A model generated the notes under the pieces. The model was not told the DNA's origin, made no database searches, and was given only the letters and a program-made list of their open reading frames with translations. Below, in pieces: positions 47,801 to 58,100 of a stretch of DNA of 64,000 nt. The position numbers and the translations under genes are program-made. Positions within the stretch are counted from its first letter, which is position 1. Each line of letters opens with the position of its first letter. Origin of the DNA: Apus apus. Its lineage: Eukaryota; Chordata; Aves; Apodiformes; Apodidae. The DNA lies in NCBI RefSeq assembly GCF_020740795.1, contig NC_067295.1, positions 3,720,501-3,784,500 of the forward strand, written 5' to 3'.

Positions 47801-50800
47801 TGGTCTCCTTCTTAATTTTCCTTCTACAGCCTCTTCTCCCTTAAGCTTGTCTCAGTTTGTGGAGCTCAGAAACCTGGCTTTGATCCACTCCTGATGCACT
47901 GTAGTCCCTCATTTTATCTGGTGTGTGCTGCTTTTGTTGCCAGTGCTTAATTAGACCACCTTATTCCTGCTTGCCAGCTTTTGTCAAGTGGGATGTGCTG
48001 AAACGCCTGAATTCAGTGTAGGGCTTTTCTTAGGTTTCTCTGGAAATCTCAAGGGGAAATACTTTCTTATTGTTTCCTGACAAGTAAGAGGGTAAGTTTG
48101 AGCAGCACCTGACACAGCAGAGCTGTCTTCTCCAGGGCTCTGTGGTGCTGAAGGTTGCAGAGCGGCATGATCCATCCTTACAGACAGGCTGGTGAGATCC
48201 TCCAATGGCTTCGGGCTGCCCTTCAGCTCTATCAGCAGGTGGAGTCCTGGGGACTCACTGGCCTCCCTAGAGAGGTATGTCTGAAAACATACACTGAGAG
48301 TGTTTGCCAGGAGATAACTGCATTCCAGGGAGTGACTCTTTTGTCTTGCTAAAATCGAGGAAATCTGATCAAAGTGCAGCCTTGCTTTAGACTTTTTCTT
48401 TTTCTTTTTGACTTTGTCCCTGACCTACATATTGGATTCTGCCAGGCTGGTTGGAAGTAATTGAGACTGTAGTGTTAGGCTATTTACCAAGCTGTTCACT
48501 TGAAAATAACCTTACTGTGTCCAGTCTACACCTGTTCTGGGATAATTTTGGACTTAATAATAAAGTGCCATTAAGCCTTTCAGCCCCATGCAACCATTGA
48601 AGATCTAACTGTAGAGTGAGGTTATATCCCTGCTGATGCCAGGAGGAACTTGTGACACAGGGTGCACTTTGCTGTTCATTTCCCAGCTCCATGGATGACT
48701 CCAGCCAGCTGGAGTCATCCACATCCAGTCCACATCCAAATGAGGACACTTCAGAGACCTCCTTGTAAAAGTTCCTGCTGGTTGGTTGTTGGTTTGGTGT
48801 TGAGTCTGCTGGACTAGAGGCTATACTGGAAAATATGTGTGCAGGAGGGTATTTTCTTTGTTATCCCAGTGGTTGTTTCTGATTAAAGGATCTGTTTTGA
48901 AGGGGCTGCTAGTCAGTTGCCTAGAAAACTTGCTTTCATTTAATTAATCATGATGAGTTTAGTCTGGAGGTTTTGTAGGAGAGAGCAAGCAAGCATAACC
49001 TTGGCTTCTTTCCCTTGGAAAAAAAGTAGGGTTTCATGTCTGAAACTGCAGCTTCTTTGTCTCCCCAGGTCAACATCCTTCTCTGTCCTTCGGGTTTTAA
49101 TTTTACAAGCCATGCGCTTGCGGAGGTAGATCCAGTTTGAAGTCCATCCAGGTGTGGAATGAGGAAAGAACCGTCAAGAAGATTACAGGAGCTATTCTGC
49201 AACTCATTAACTATCTCTTCCCCTTCTTGTTATCTCCTCCCCGTGCCTGGGGCCTTTCGAACTAGTGCTCTAAGTGATTCTCACTTAATCTAGCCCACCT
49301 GGACAGGTGTATGAAGAAAGGAATTGCCTTCCGGGGAAGGACTAAAGGAGCAGAGATTGCAGAGGGAGTCTGCTTTTGGGAACTGCTAATCCCAGTTTAA
49401 CATTATGACAGCTGCTCGTTAAAATCAGGGTGTTTTTTAACAGGCAGTTAAAGGAGAGGCTTTGCACGCACATTTAGCTGAGAATAATAGTGAACCATGT
49501 GCATTTGATTTTTATTTTTTTGCCTTAAATCGAGCAAATTGTACATGGAAAGAATTCTCCGGCGTCAACTTGCTGGGCTATGGAATTTACAAGGTTTGCA
49601 GTAACATACAGTTTCCTGTTGGAGGGGGGAGAAAATTACAAAGCTTTCATTTTTCTTTTTCCTTTTTTTAAAGATCAAGTTCAAACCTCTCATCAATCCA
49701 GCCTCTCTGGAAGGTATACTTACTGTGTTGGGGTTTTTCAGTTGTCTTGGTGACAGATCATCATGTAAACTTGTCTAGGCTCTCGTTTTTTTATAGCTAC
49801 ATGTAAAGGCTGCTTATAAACTACAATTTTGTATATGGTGAGAAGGCAGCATGCAGATCTAATTTGGGAGAGTCTATATACAAAGAAAGAAGCAGGGGCT
49901 TCTCTGCCTTGGGGGATATGGCTGTTTCTTCCTAGCTGAACTCCAGTAAACTTGGTCTATTAACGTGATTTTTCTCTGCAGGACTGTGGTGTTGGATAAG
50001 AAACATGAAGAGCTGAGGCAGAGGAGGGACTATCAAAGAGACATTTGCTGTATTTGATGTAATTTCAGTGCAGACTTAACCAGCTGCCTCCCAGATCAGT
50101 GGGTATTTGCTGGTTGATTTCTTGTAGGCAGTGCTGTGGAAGTAAGAAGCTGCTCAGCTCCTGCGTTCCAGATCCTCTCAAAGAGCAGTGTCCTTTTCTG
50201 CCAGCCCTTAGGCATGAGGCATGAAGGGCAGGTCTGTGATGCAGAAAGATAGAAAATTGCCCTGGGTAGTTCAGTTGCTGGAAATCTTTACCCCTGCAGC
50301 TACTTAAGTTCAGGAAATTAATTTAACCCCCACCAGGATTGAGCAACTAGCCTTGGACTGGGAGTTTCTCTGCCACATTTTTGGCTCCTCTGCTCTGAAT
50401 TATTTGTGGATGGGAATATCCTTTCTGTCTCCCAGGAAGTGTCAGTCTCTCCTGGCCTTTTCTTCAGCTGGCTGTGTTGCTACCTGGCATGTGCTTATGT
50501 GTTTCCAGCAGCCCAATCTCCAGCCTTTCCCTCTCTGCTTTTTGGAAATCTGGCCATTTCAGAGCTAGAGATGAGCTGGGAATTTTCCAGACACACATCT
50601 GTCTTAGGGAACTTTGTTGAGCAGTGAACTCTTCTTTTGACCCCACACAACTTGGTTCAGCCTTAAGGGACTGGTGCTGCCAGTTTGACTCTGCCTCTTT
50701 TAGAGTGAATTATCACTCTTGTCACTCAGTTTGGAGGAAGCATCTTGGTGGCATGGGGCTAATAGTCACAAGTCTTTTAATCTTCAGGGTGTAACTCTAA

Positions 50801-52042
50801 AGCTATAGCATAACTTCCCTTTTCCTCCCAGCTGTAAAAGACTGAACTCTTGTTATGCTACACTGAGTAACACCATTTCTCTTCCCCCATGTTCTCTTAC
50901 TCACCAGGTTGCTGTCATAGAGAGCACTTTCTGATGGGGACTTGGATTTTTTTGTTATGGCTCTTTTTACACTGTATAAGGGGTTTTAATTTTTGCTCTT
51001 CTCTTCCTCTGCTCTGTAGTTATAACCTTGCTGCTCCTCTCTCTTGTTGTCCCATCAGGCCTCTCACTTGCAAGGTCTTCTGCTGGAAGGCAGACCCAGT
51101 GGTGTGATGTTGGCAAGAAGAGCTGGCAGGGCAAGAGGAGAATGCAGATTTCTCTGAGAGGGGACCAAAAGACTGAGGCTGTAAATTCTGAAATTGGAAT
51201 GAAAAATTCAAGTGGTGAACAGAGATACTTGCGTGTGTTTCCGTTAGGGTAAATTCCTGTGGTACTAAGACAGGTTTTCTGCAACTGGGATGAAAAAGGA
51301 GGCTGCAGAGTGTGTGTGTGTGTGTATGCACGAGCACACTTAAATGCTTATCTGCAGATCTGAGCTTTCTAAACTTGCTTGTGCTCTAATTGCAGAGTGT
51401 AGACTCTGCATGCAGAACAACCCAGCCTGAAGTGATAATCCCAGGCTCAGCCCCCAGGGAATGCCTGGCACTGCTCTGGCCTGATTCTCTTAATGGCTCT
51501 GCAACTTGCTGCTGGTTTGTAGTTGGTTTTAATTGGTGTCTCTGAGCACTTTTCTCAGCTTGGGCAAAGCTCTTAGGATCTCTGTTTCTCTAAGAATACC
51601 CGTGTGTTGCAATATATTTATTTTTTTAATTTACTTAAAACTTCTTCCTCCTTCCCCCTGTTAGGCCCAGTTTGGGCTTGTGTCAGCTCAATGCACTCAC
51701 TGAAAAGGGCCTGCTGACACGTAGAGGTGGGAATGGAAGACTTTGCCTTCCAGCTGCCCCTCGTGCCTCCTCGGAACAGCCCTTCCTTGCCCCCCACCTC
51801 TGCATGATCCGTATCCATGCAATCCCCTTCTCTTGCACTGGAGAATACCCGTTTCTCCCCTCCTAATAACCTGTGTCTGATTTAGTTTCCAGGCGGAGCG
51901 CCCTGCGTTAAACGTCGTCATTTTCCCTCTGCTTCATGAGGACTTGACAGAGGTCATCAGAGATGTCCCCATGCGACACTTGGATGAAATTACCTTGTTT
52001 AAAAGCAGAGTGGCCGAGGAACCTCCCAACTTGTGGTGGTGA
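32853..52042 (+). CDS. FBXL18: F-box/LRR-repeat protein 18 (complete, 5 coding exons)
   Basis: Exons are 32853-32870, 33999-34199, 35056-36596, 39393-39611 and 51886-52042, totalling 2,136 bases or 711 residues plus TGA. All introns are GT-AG and the phases fit. The F-box lies at about residues 22-63 (LMEFSDEILLHILSYVPC followed by VRRTCRKLATLC) and should bind SKP1. The rest is a leucine-rich-repeat array with motifs such as LVKLNLSGCHVTSLRLS, LTSLNLSGCVHCL and LRTLSLANLGMMG, and the protein ends EEPPNLWW. FBXL18 is a substrate receptor in SCF (SKP1-CUL1-F-box) ubiquitin ligases; reported targets include FBXL7 and p85beta. The start is uncertain: the MFRCGE start has G at -3, but the frame stays open upstream to at least 32,391, with an in-frame ATG at 32,739 in a stronger context. 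Gene identity is secure from exon 3 alone. Confidence 0.95.
33999..34199 (+). CDS. FBXL18: FBXL18 exon 2 (F-box)
   Basis: The 201-base exon is in phase 0 on both sides. The acceptor is tctttccccctccag and the donor aag|gtgggg. It encodes the acidic leader EIVSRESEEESNG and the whole F-box through HTVLLQKDYK. Intron 1 (32,871-33,998) holds the rest of the CpG island and a mixed GT/TA stretch near 33,530-33,566. Confidence 0.95.
35056..36596 (+). CDS. FBXL18: FBXL18 exon 3 (main LRR exon)
   Basis: This 1,541-base exon begins VNKDKVKQLM after gagtacag and ends with the first two bases of an arginine codon (AG|) before gtgagg. It encodes most of the LRR domain without interruption. Intron 2 (34,200-35,055; 856 bases) shows nothing else recognisable. 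Confidence 0.98.
36597..39392 (+). other. FBXL18: FBXL18 intron 3
   Basis: The 2.8-kb intron has a poly-T run (about 37,078-37,093) and a strong cryptic acceptor at 38,068, described separately. No transposon is recognised. Confidence 0.7.
38069..38117 (+). other. FBXL18: Possible alternative last exon of FBXL18
   Basis: A long pyrimidine tract (38,038-38,060) leads into gtttccag|cc at 38,069. Spliced from exon 3 in the correct phase, it would add SLTSSFKGLFRSNIVI and then TAG at 38,115. Against it, no AATAAA or ATTAAA follows within several hundred bases, and I do not recognise the tail. It may be only a cryptic site. Confidence 0.2.
39393..39611 (+). CDS. FBXL18: FBXL18 exon 4
   Basis: The 219-base exon completes the split arginine, then LEQPYFCAGTQFFQAL, and ends after QQSIV plus an arginine and the first two bases of a serine codon (AG|). 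The acceptor is ttattcctgcag and the donor gtgagt. It contributes the last LRR-type repeats. Confidence 0.97.
41153..41295. repeat. 143-bp near-palindrome with 21-bp perfect arms
   Basis: The left arm gagagcatctgctcccactgc (41,153-41,173) is repeated in perfect inverted form at 41,275-41,295. Inside the arms, cctgaggtcataatc and ctatgacat pair with the reverse complement of gattatgacttcagg and atgtcacat, so the pairing is nearly continuous and leaves a loop of about 30 bases. It could be an old MITE-type transposon or a conserved hairpin. I do not recognise the family and see no clear target-site duplication. Confidence 0.8.
43662..43745. repeat. A-rich low-complexity tract
   Basis: A-rich DNA with several A runs (for example aaaaaaaacacc and gtaaaaaaaaataaaaac). 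No retroposon body is recognisable on either side. Confidence 0.6.
45444..45463. repeat. Perfect 20-bp AT-rich palindrome
   Basis: gatgtatattaatatacatc equals its own reverse complement. It is isolated within intron 4. It may be a cruciform-prone site or chance. Confidence 0.85.
45575..45663. repeat. Two-copy tandem duplication, ~42-47 bp
   Basis: Copy 1 (45,575-45,616) and copy 2 (45,617-45,663) both run ccttcctt, gtgagtag, a T run, gtgcatgaaatagatt. They differ by a few substitutions and by T-run length, which fits a fairly recent local duplication by slippage. Confidence 0.9.
46606..47150 (-). mobile_element. CR1 LINE fragment, antisense, with ORF2 end
   Basis: This is the longest transposon copy in the window. 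On the minus strand the end of the CR1 reverse-transcriptase frame is readable (47,073-46,828): LDLSEHVQRRATKMIQGLEQ, then LGLFSLKKRRLQGDLTVAFQ, and CSERTRGNGFKL. The 3' untranslated tail follows and ends in the ttctgtgattctgtg octamer repeat at 46,606-46,620. It is 5'-truncated and the frame is broken after GNGFKL, so it is inactive. It inserted antisense to FBXL18 in intron 4. Confidence 0.95.
48693..48720. repeat. Short perfect hairpin, 12-bp arms
   Basis: ggatgactccag and ctggagtcatcc are perfect inverted copies separated by ccag. It is an isolated intronic structure of unknown role. Confidence 0.8.
51886..52042 (+). CDS. FBXL18: FBXL18 exon 5, C-terminus (stop at 52040)
   Basis: Following gtgtctgatttag, the exon reads SFQAERPALNVVIFPLLHE and later FKSRVAEEPPNLWW then TGA. 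The end is highly conserved in FBXL18. A 12.3-kb intron separates it from exon 4. Confidence 0.96.
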
Positions 52043-52179
52043 CTTAAAGCATGGGAAGGACAGTCAGCGTGAACACATGAAATGGCTTCTTGTTGGCCTG
52101 GACTCCCCATCTTCAGCTCCTGGCCACCTCACTGGATGCTGTACAATCATTTAAATAGGTGCAATTGCAAAATAATAAT

Positions 52180-52185
52180 AATAAA
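52180..52185 (+). terminator. FBXL18: FBXL18 candidate poly(A) signal
   Basis: AATAAA lies at the end of an aataataataataaaaaaag tract, 138 bases after the stop codon. This would give a very short 3' UTR. A longer transcript using a distal site cannot be excluded, but I see no better nearby hexamer. Confidence 0.5.
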
Positions 52186-52189
52186 AAAA

Positions 52190-55100
52190 GCTGGTCCTTT
52201 GCAGTGGGGAAACGTGTTGAATATTGCTTGCATCTGAAAATCCTGTCTCGGAGGCTTCTGGAATCTGATGAGTAGTTCTGTTATTTTACCGAAGTTAAAG
52301 GTAAGAGAAACTGACTTAATGATGCTCTTTCCCCTGTGTCACCTGATGTATCTCCTAAGGGCCCCTGTGTACTTTGGCAGTGTGCTTTGTGATATTGGTG
52401 GAAATCATTCTTTGCTTTGGTCTCTTTTTTGGCAAAGTAGAAAGCCTAAGCCATCTGAGAGGCTCCATTGAAGTGCATCACATCTTTTCCATGTTACAAA
52501 TATGCATTTGTAGTCACACACGTGCAGTCACAGGTATTTAAAAGGTTTTTTGGTTGAGAAGTACCACAAGGACTCTTTTAAAAAAATTTTTATTAACAAA
52601 TTAAGGTCATTAGCACCTTGACCATGGTATGTTCTTGCTGATGCTGTTCCCATTGATTGATCTGGTGGAAGAAGTTCTTGGCTCTTTTGGAAATCCTTGT
52701 CCTAGGGTAGATGGTGCCTACAGTGAAAAAATTAAGGCTCAAATCTGATTTAAATGCAGTCTGTCTTGCAGTGTAGATGGAAATGTAGTGTTCCAGTTCT
52801 GTCCTTAGATCCCATGCCTTGAGCTCATACTAATTTTAGAGATGTTATGATGTATTTCCACAGTGTGATTTCAGTCAGCTTCTCTGCTCCACAGAACTTC
52901 CTCAGGCATCAGTAGTGGTCTGGATCACTTTCATATTGCCTTATTTACTGAGCACTTTTGAAAGCATCAGACAGCTGTACCAAAAGCTGAGTTAAGAATT
53001 CCTGGAGCTGTGCTTCCGGGAGGCAGACAGATTTCCCTTCTGCTGGAGTGTTTTGGTGGTAGCACACTGGGTCTGTCTTCTGCAGAGCAGCTATCAACAG
53101 GAGCCTCTTCTCCACCTAAACACGCTCTGAAGTGTTGAGCAGTGCTTTTCTGGAGAGGCCCAGTGTCATCCAGGGGCCATGTCCCCATCTCCTATCAGCA
53201 TTTTCTACACAAGGTGCCATCTCCCAAGGGAGTGCTCTGCCACCAGTGGTTCATAGGAAGCCTGGTGGGATGGGATAGGATATGATTGAGAGCAAAATGC
53301 ACCTCATAGCTTTGGAGGACTTACCCACCTTTGCTTTCCCAACAGTCAGGTGTGAACCTGCCTGGAAATCTGTCTTGGTGTAACTCTTGAGCCACGCTGC
53401 AGTAACTGTGGTGCTGGGGTGTGTTAACGAGCAGGTTAATGTTAGTTAGCCTTCTTCCAGCACAAGTCTGTGCATTGCCCAAACCAACCCCTGCAGGCTT
53501 CTGCTGCCTGCCTGGAGTTCTCTCCCTTCTTCACTCAGGACAGGGTGCCAGCAGCAGGCCCTGCTTTGTGGCTGGTAACGAGGTGGCAAGGCCAGCCCGT
53601 GCTCCTCTGAGCTGAGATTGCTCCTGAAGCCTCGGAGACTCTACCTCAGGTCAGACACCGTGTGGGTGGGAGCGAGGAGCCCGTGCCCTGCTCTTGGCAC
53701 CCTGCCACTGTTTTCTCTCCCACTCTCCCAGTGAGGTCGTTCATTCTACCTCTTGTCATCTTGCTTGCCTGTTTGAATCCCTCTCTCCCTCTCCATCAGC
53801 TTTCTTCTCTCCCTCTCCCTCCCTTCAGCAAGTCAGATGTACTTTCTGGCAGGAACACGAGCCGCTGCTCTGTCAGTTCAGGCCATTTCAGCTCTGCCTA
53901 GTTTTTGTCTGGGTTTCTTTCCTGGAATAAATAGCAAGGCTTAGGCAGGGAGTGTTTGCAAAGCTGCTTCCTCCTCCTCCTGCCTCTGGCCCCAGGGCAG
54001 GGCAGAGGGAAGGCTGAGGGTATGGAACCAGCTCTCCCATGCTTTAGGGGACCTGTTTTGTCTTGTGGAGGAGGTAGGTGCTACAGGAGAGAGGCCATTC
54101 CTACTCTCAGCAGGGATTTCCTCTCCATACACACACTGTGGCACCAGCGAGAGTCTGGCAGAACTGCCAGCTCGCCTGTTCCTGTCCCGCTGGAAAACCT
54201 GGCTGGGGGGGCAGTGATACACAGGAATCACCTGTTGCTTAATGGTGGTGTTACCCCTTAGTCTTGGGGTTAGAGTAACGTGATGAAACATGCTGTACCT
54301 TTTGCTTGGCAAAGCAGTACCCATCTGCCTGGTGTCTTGCTCGCTGGGGGCGGGCAATCAGGCATGTTTTATAACGCCATTATTCTGTTGCCTGGAGTAT
54401 GATGTTTAGACATCTGTATTCACACTAGTCCTGAGGTGAACACTGCCAGTTTTAATCTGGGGTAGGAAAGGTCACCCACAGGTAATAAAGATAGCACTAC
54501 AAATAGTGATAAAGAGCTAAAAACTCCTTCTACCCTCGACTCCCCAACTCCAGGCCAGTTCTCAGTATCTTCACTACAAATCCTCTTATGGTGAGTGAGA
54601 ATTTCCGCTGCTTCTGCACTCCAGGCAGGATTCACCAGATGTTAATAATGTGCTTATTTTCTCTAAGTGCTATTTTGGCATCGGTGTTAATTACAATTTA
54701 TATTCTGCAACATTTACACTGGGAAAAGAACCCACCCTAATAGTCCCCAATTGGCAGAGCTGGGCTATTAAACATAGCACCATATGTTCTGAGCAGAGCA
54801 ATGTATGGGACTCGGAGCCCGCTCAGTGCTGAGACTCTGGCTTGCAGTGCTAGAGGAGGAGAGGAGAATGGAGAGATGGGTGTTTTGTTCCTACCTTTTA
54901 TTTAATATGAAATTCCCCCTCCTTTTCCCTGATCTCTGTCCCCGTCTCTCCCAAAATCTCCCTCCTGCTGTCTGTGAGCATCTAATGAGGTGATCTCTGA
55001 GCCTGCTGATGCCACTGTCCGTAGTGTAAAATAAATGAATTTAATTACAGAAGGTGCCCTTCTCTCTGGGGCTGCCTCTGCAGGATTCCCTGTCCCTGCT

Positions 55101-58100
55101 GGCACATTTCTTGCTGTGCTCCAAATCAGGCCTCCAGTCTTTGGAGACTGCAGAAGAAATCTTTGCTTTGACCGCCAGCAAGATGTCCATGCTTCTTTGG
55201 GAAAAGGATATTCTGGGATAGGTGCCGTTAGTGGGTCAAATCAGAAGTTGTTTGCTGCTCTGTCAGTGTCCCAGGTCTTGTTTAGGAATGTGACATTTGA
55301 TTCCTGCAGACTGGGAGGGTCTGGAGGAGTGACAATGGTTTTGGTGTGGGGAATCTAGTGGAGTTAAGTGGTCAGTGTTTCGGTTGGTTTCTTAGAAGGA
55401 CTGTGTGCAAAGGGTTGCTTCCTCAGCTGTTCTGCAAAGCTGCTTTCATGGTCACTTCAGAAAATGGCAGCATAGCTGCTACTGCTCCATTTGGAGAGGG
55501 GCTGACAGCAAGGGGCTCTCCCTTCAGGACAGCTTGGACTGCAGTGGCTTGTCCCTCCGGGAGGTGGTTCAGCAGGAGGAGAGGAGATGGAGTGAAAGGA
55601 GGCAGGGCAAAAGTGCGAGGTAGACCTCAGACTGGAAGTCAGACACTTGCTGTGAGACTGGGCCTCAGTTTCCCCACTTGTGAAGGGAACAGGGCTCACC
55701 TGCCCCATGCAAGGGAGTTTGTGGGAGTGCAAAACCCCCTCCCCCTGGCCCAGGCAAGGAGGTTCTCCCTTGGGAGGAGAGGGCAGGGCTGAGATTGCTG
55801 ATGCTCACTCTAACTCCCATGTCCGCCTCCTCTGCCAAAGCATGGGGAACTCCTGGGGGAGCAGAGCAGGATCTGTCCCTTCTCCTTGCTGATCTTCAGA
55901 GGAGTTAAAGTCCCAGGGTGACATACAGGAGTGGGATGGTACCTCATCCTGGGTCCTTTCTCCCAGTTTTCAGGATGGAGTAGCTCTCCACGGCCACAGA
56001 AACATGGGGCATTTCCGTTTGTAGAGTTAATGGTGCAGAAAGGTTGTTTCTTTTGCATGAGGGACATGCAGCTCCCCCTTGGCTGGTCTGAATGGAGAGT
56101 GTCCAGCCAAAGCTCCTCTCCCTGTCCTGCAGAAGACTGTGCAGGAGCCAGGCTGGGCATTGGAGAGGCAGCAATGCTCCCTCCACTGCAGCCCTCCTGC
56201 CTCTGATGAGATGCGCAGGCAGCCGGGGTACTCTAGCCAGAGAATCATTTCCATAGAAACCAATTGGGATGTTGTACAGGGAATAATGATTAATAGTGAA
56301 GGGATGTTGCCTCAGGCCCTTTTCATTTTTTAGGGGGCAGCGAGGGACAAACTGGAGCACAGGTGGGGGGACAGGCAGGCTTGAAAACTAATGGAAACCA
56401 TCCCTGCCATTAATTTCCAGGGCAGTTTCCCCTCTTCTCCTCCTCCCCTGCCCCCCTCTGCTGCTTCCCAGCTTTCGTCAAATTTTCAAAATGGCTAACC
56501 TGGTTAGAAATAATCATAATAATAAAAAAGGATGGATGAGGTCTGACTACTAACATTGTTGCTGTTAGCAGCAGGATTTCAGCCATAAAACATGAAGCAG
56601 GGGAGGCATTGACCTTTCCACTGTTCGAAATGAATGGAGACATCAATATCTATTGTTTTGTGGCATTGACCTCTGACGCTCTCATTTTGCCCTCCCCTTT
56701 CTTTTTTTTTAATTTCCCCCTGACACTTGAGGAAAGGGGTCAGTTTGTACCATCTATTGATCCCGATCTTACTTGGTGATAGGGAAATAATTAGAATTTT
56801 AAAGATCTCTGCTGCACGCTGGCAAAATACGTACACAGGAGCACACACTAAGCCCCTGCTTCTGCCTCCCGTTCTCCCCCCTTCCTTGCAGAGATTCAAA
56901 GCTCTGAGATCTGAAGGAAGACAGATCAATGTAGGTTTAATCATGATGGGGATTTTATTTCAGATTTTTAAATGGTAAAGTGTAACGTTTTATGTTAATG
57001 TTGTTGGAGTCTGGCTGCCTGGTGCCTTGTTTTATTTATTGTTTTAAGTAGCCCCTTCTTTTGTGAACTTCATCTATGTACAGAGACTGTGAAATCAGGC
57101 ATTGCTAATTAGCTATATGACAATTAAGTAATGTAGCACAAAACCATTAGGACACTGGATTTGTTTTTGAAGTTGGTCCTTTGAAGTGGAAGCTGCAACT
57201 CCCTGCCCAAGGCTGCTGGGGAAAATGTTTTTCTATCAAAACTTTCTTTGAAAATAAAATGTCAGTGTAAAAGTCCCTATTTCTGTTGTCTCTCCCTATA
57301 AACAGCGGGTGGAAATTGTTTCTCATTGTAAAAACTGCTGGCATTGATAGAAGGGGGAGTTCAGAAAAGCAGGAGATGGGCAGTTGGTCTCCAAACCCCC
57401 TCGGTTCTGGTAGAGATGTTACCAAAGCTGCTTGTTCAGCTTGTTGAAAGAGAACGGTGCTGCCTTGGGAGAGAAGACCCAGGTCACAACCAACACCCTG
57501 GAGATGGCAAAGGGAGGTGGCCCTCAAAACTGTGGGTTCACCTCTGATGCCCCAAGTGCCATCAGGATGTGGCACAGCCTGGTTGCAAATACCAACAGGC
57601 TCCTCGGTTCGGGCTCCTCCATCTCTGCACTCGTTTGACACTCGTGTTTGCCTCAGGCCCTTTGTTCTAGTAGTGAGTCGAGTTCTGAATGTGCAACTTT
57701 CCTGTACGCTGGTGGCATGTAAAACTTCAAATAAAGAGTGAAACTGATTTTGAACCAGGTCTCCCTCGTTGTCTCCTGCCTCTTGCTTCCCTTCAGAACC
57801 CAAGCCCAGAGCTACCCCTCTGGGAGGAGTGCTCTGGTGTCACATTTGAAGCTTAAGCCCAGGGAGGTGAGTTGGCGAGGTGTGTGTGGGCAGGGATGTG
57901 TTTAGGAAATGCTTTTCTTCTGTGGATCTCTGAACACTCAACTGCTGAGCCGTGTTGCTGTGGGACAGAACAACTGTGTCCCTGGGTAAGTGAATCAAAG
58001 CGACTTGCAGAAGGTTCATCACTCTGAGAAACCCCAGGCTGCAGCCTCCACCTTGCCCCAACACTCAGGCAGCAGGCTGGACCTGCACCTGCTCCTTTGC

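Larger units (their letters stand above)
39612..51885 (+). other. FBXL18: FBXL18 intron 4 (12.3 kb)
   Basis: This is the largest intron. It holds the 143-bp near-palindrome, an A-rich low-complexity stretch (43,662-43,745), a tandem duplication near 45,600, one CR1 copy near 46,850, perfect short palindromes and a GT microsatellite at about 51,309-51,325. AT-rich stretches at 49,380-49,680 resemble conserved non-coding DNA. No exon of another gene is seen on either strand. Confidence 0.65.

Noticed and set aside
57147-57803. Minus-strand 218-codon frame downstream of FBXL18
   Set aside because: No recognisable domain, and composition like the surroundings. An AATAAA-like run at 57,729 on the other strand gives no coherent gene.
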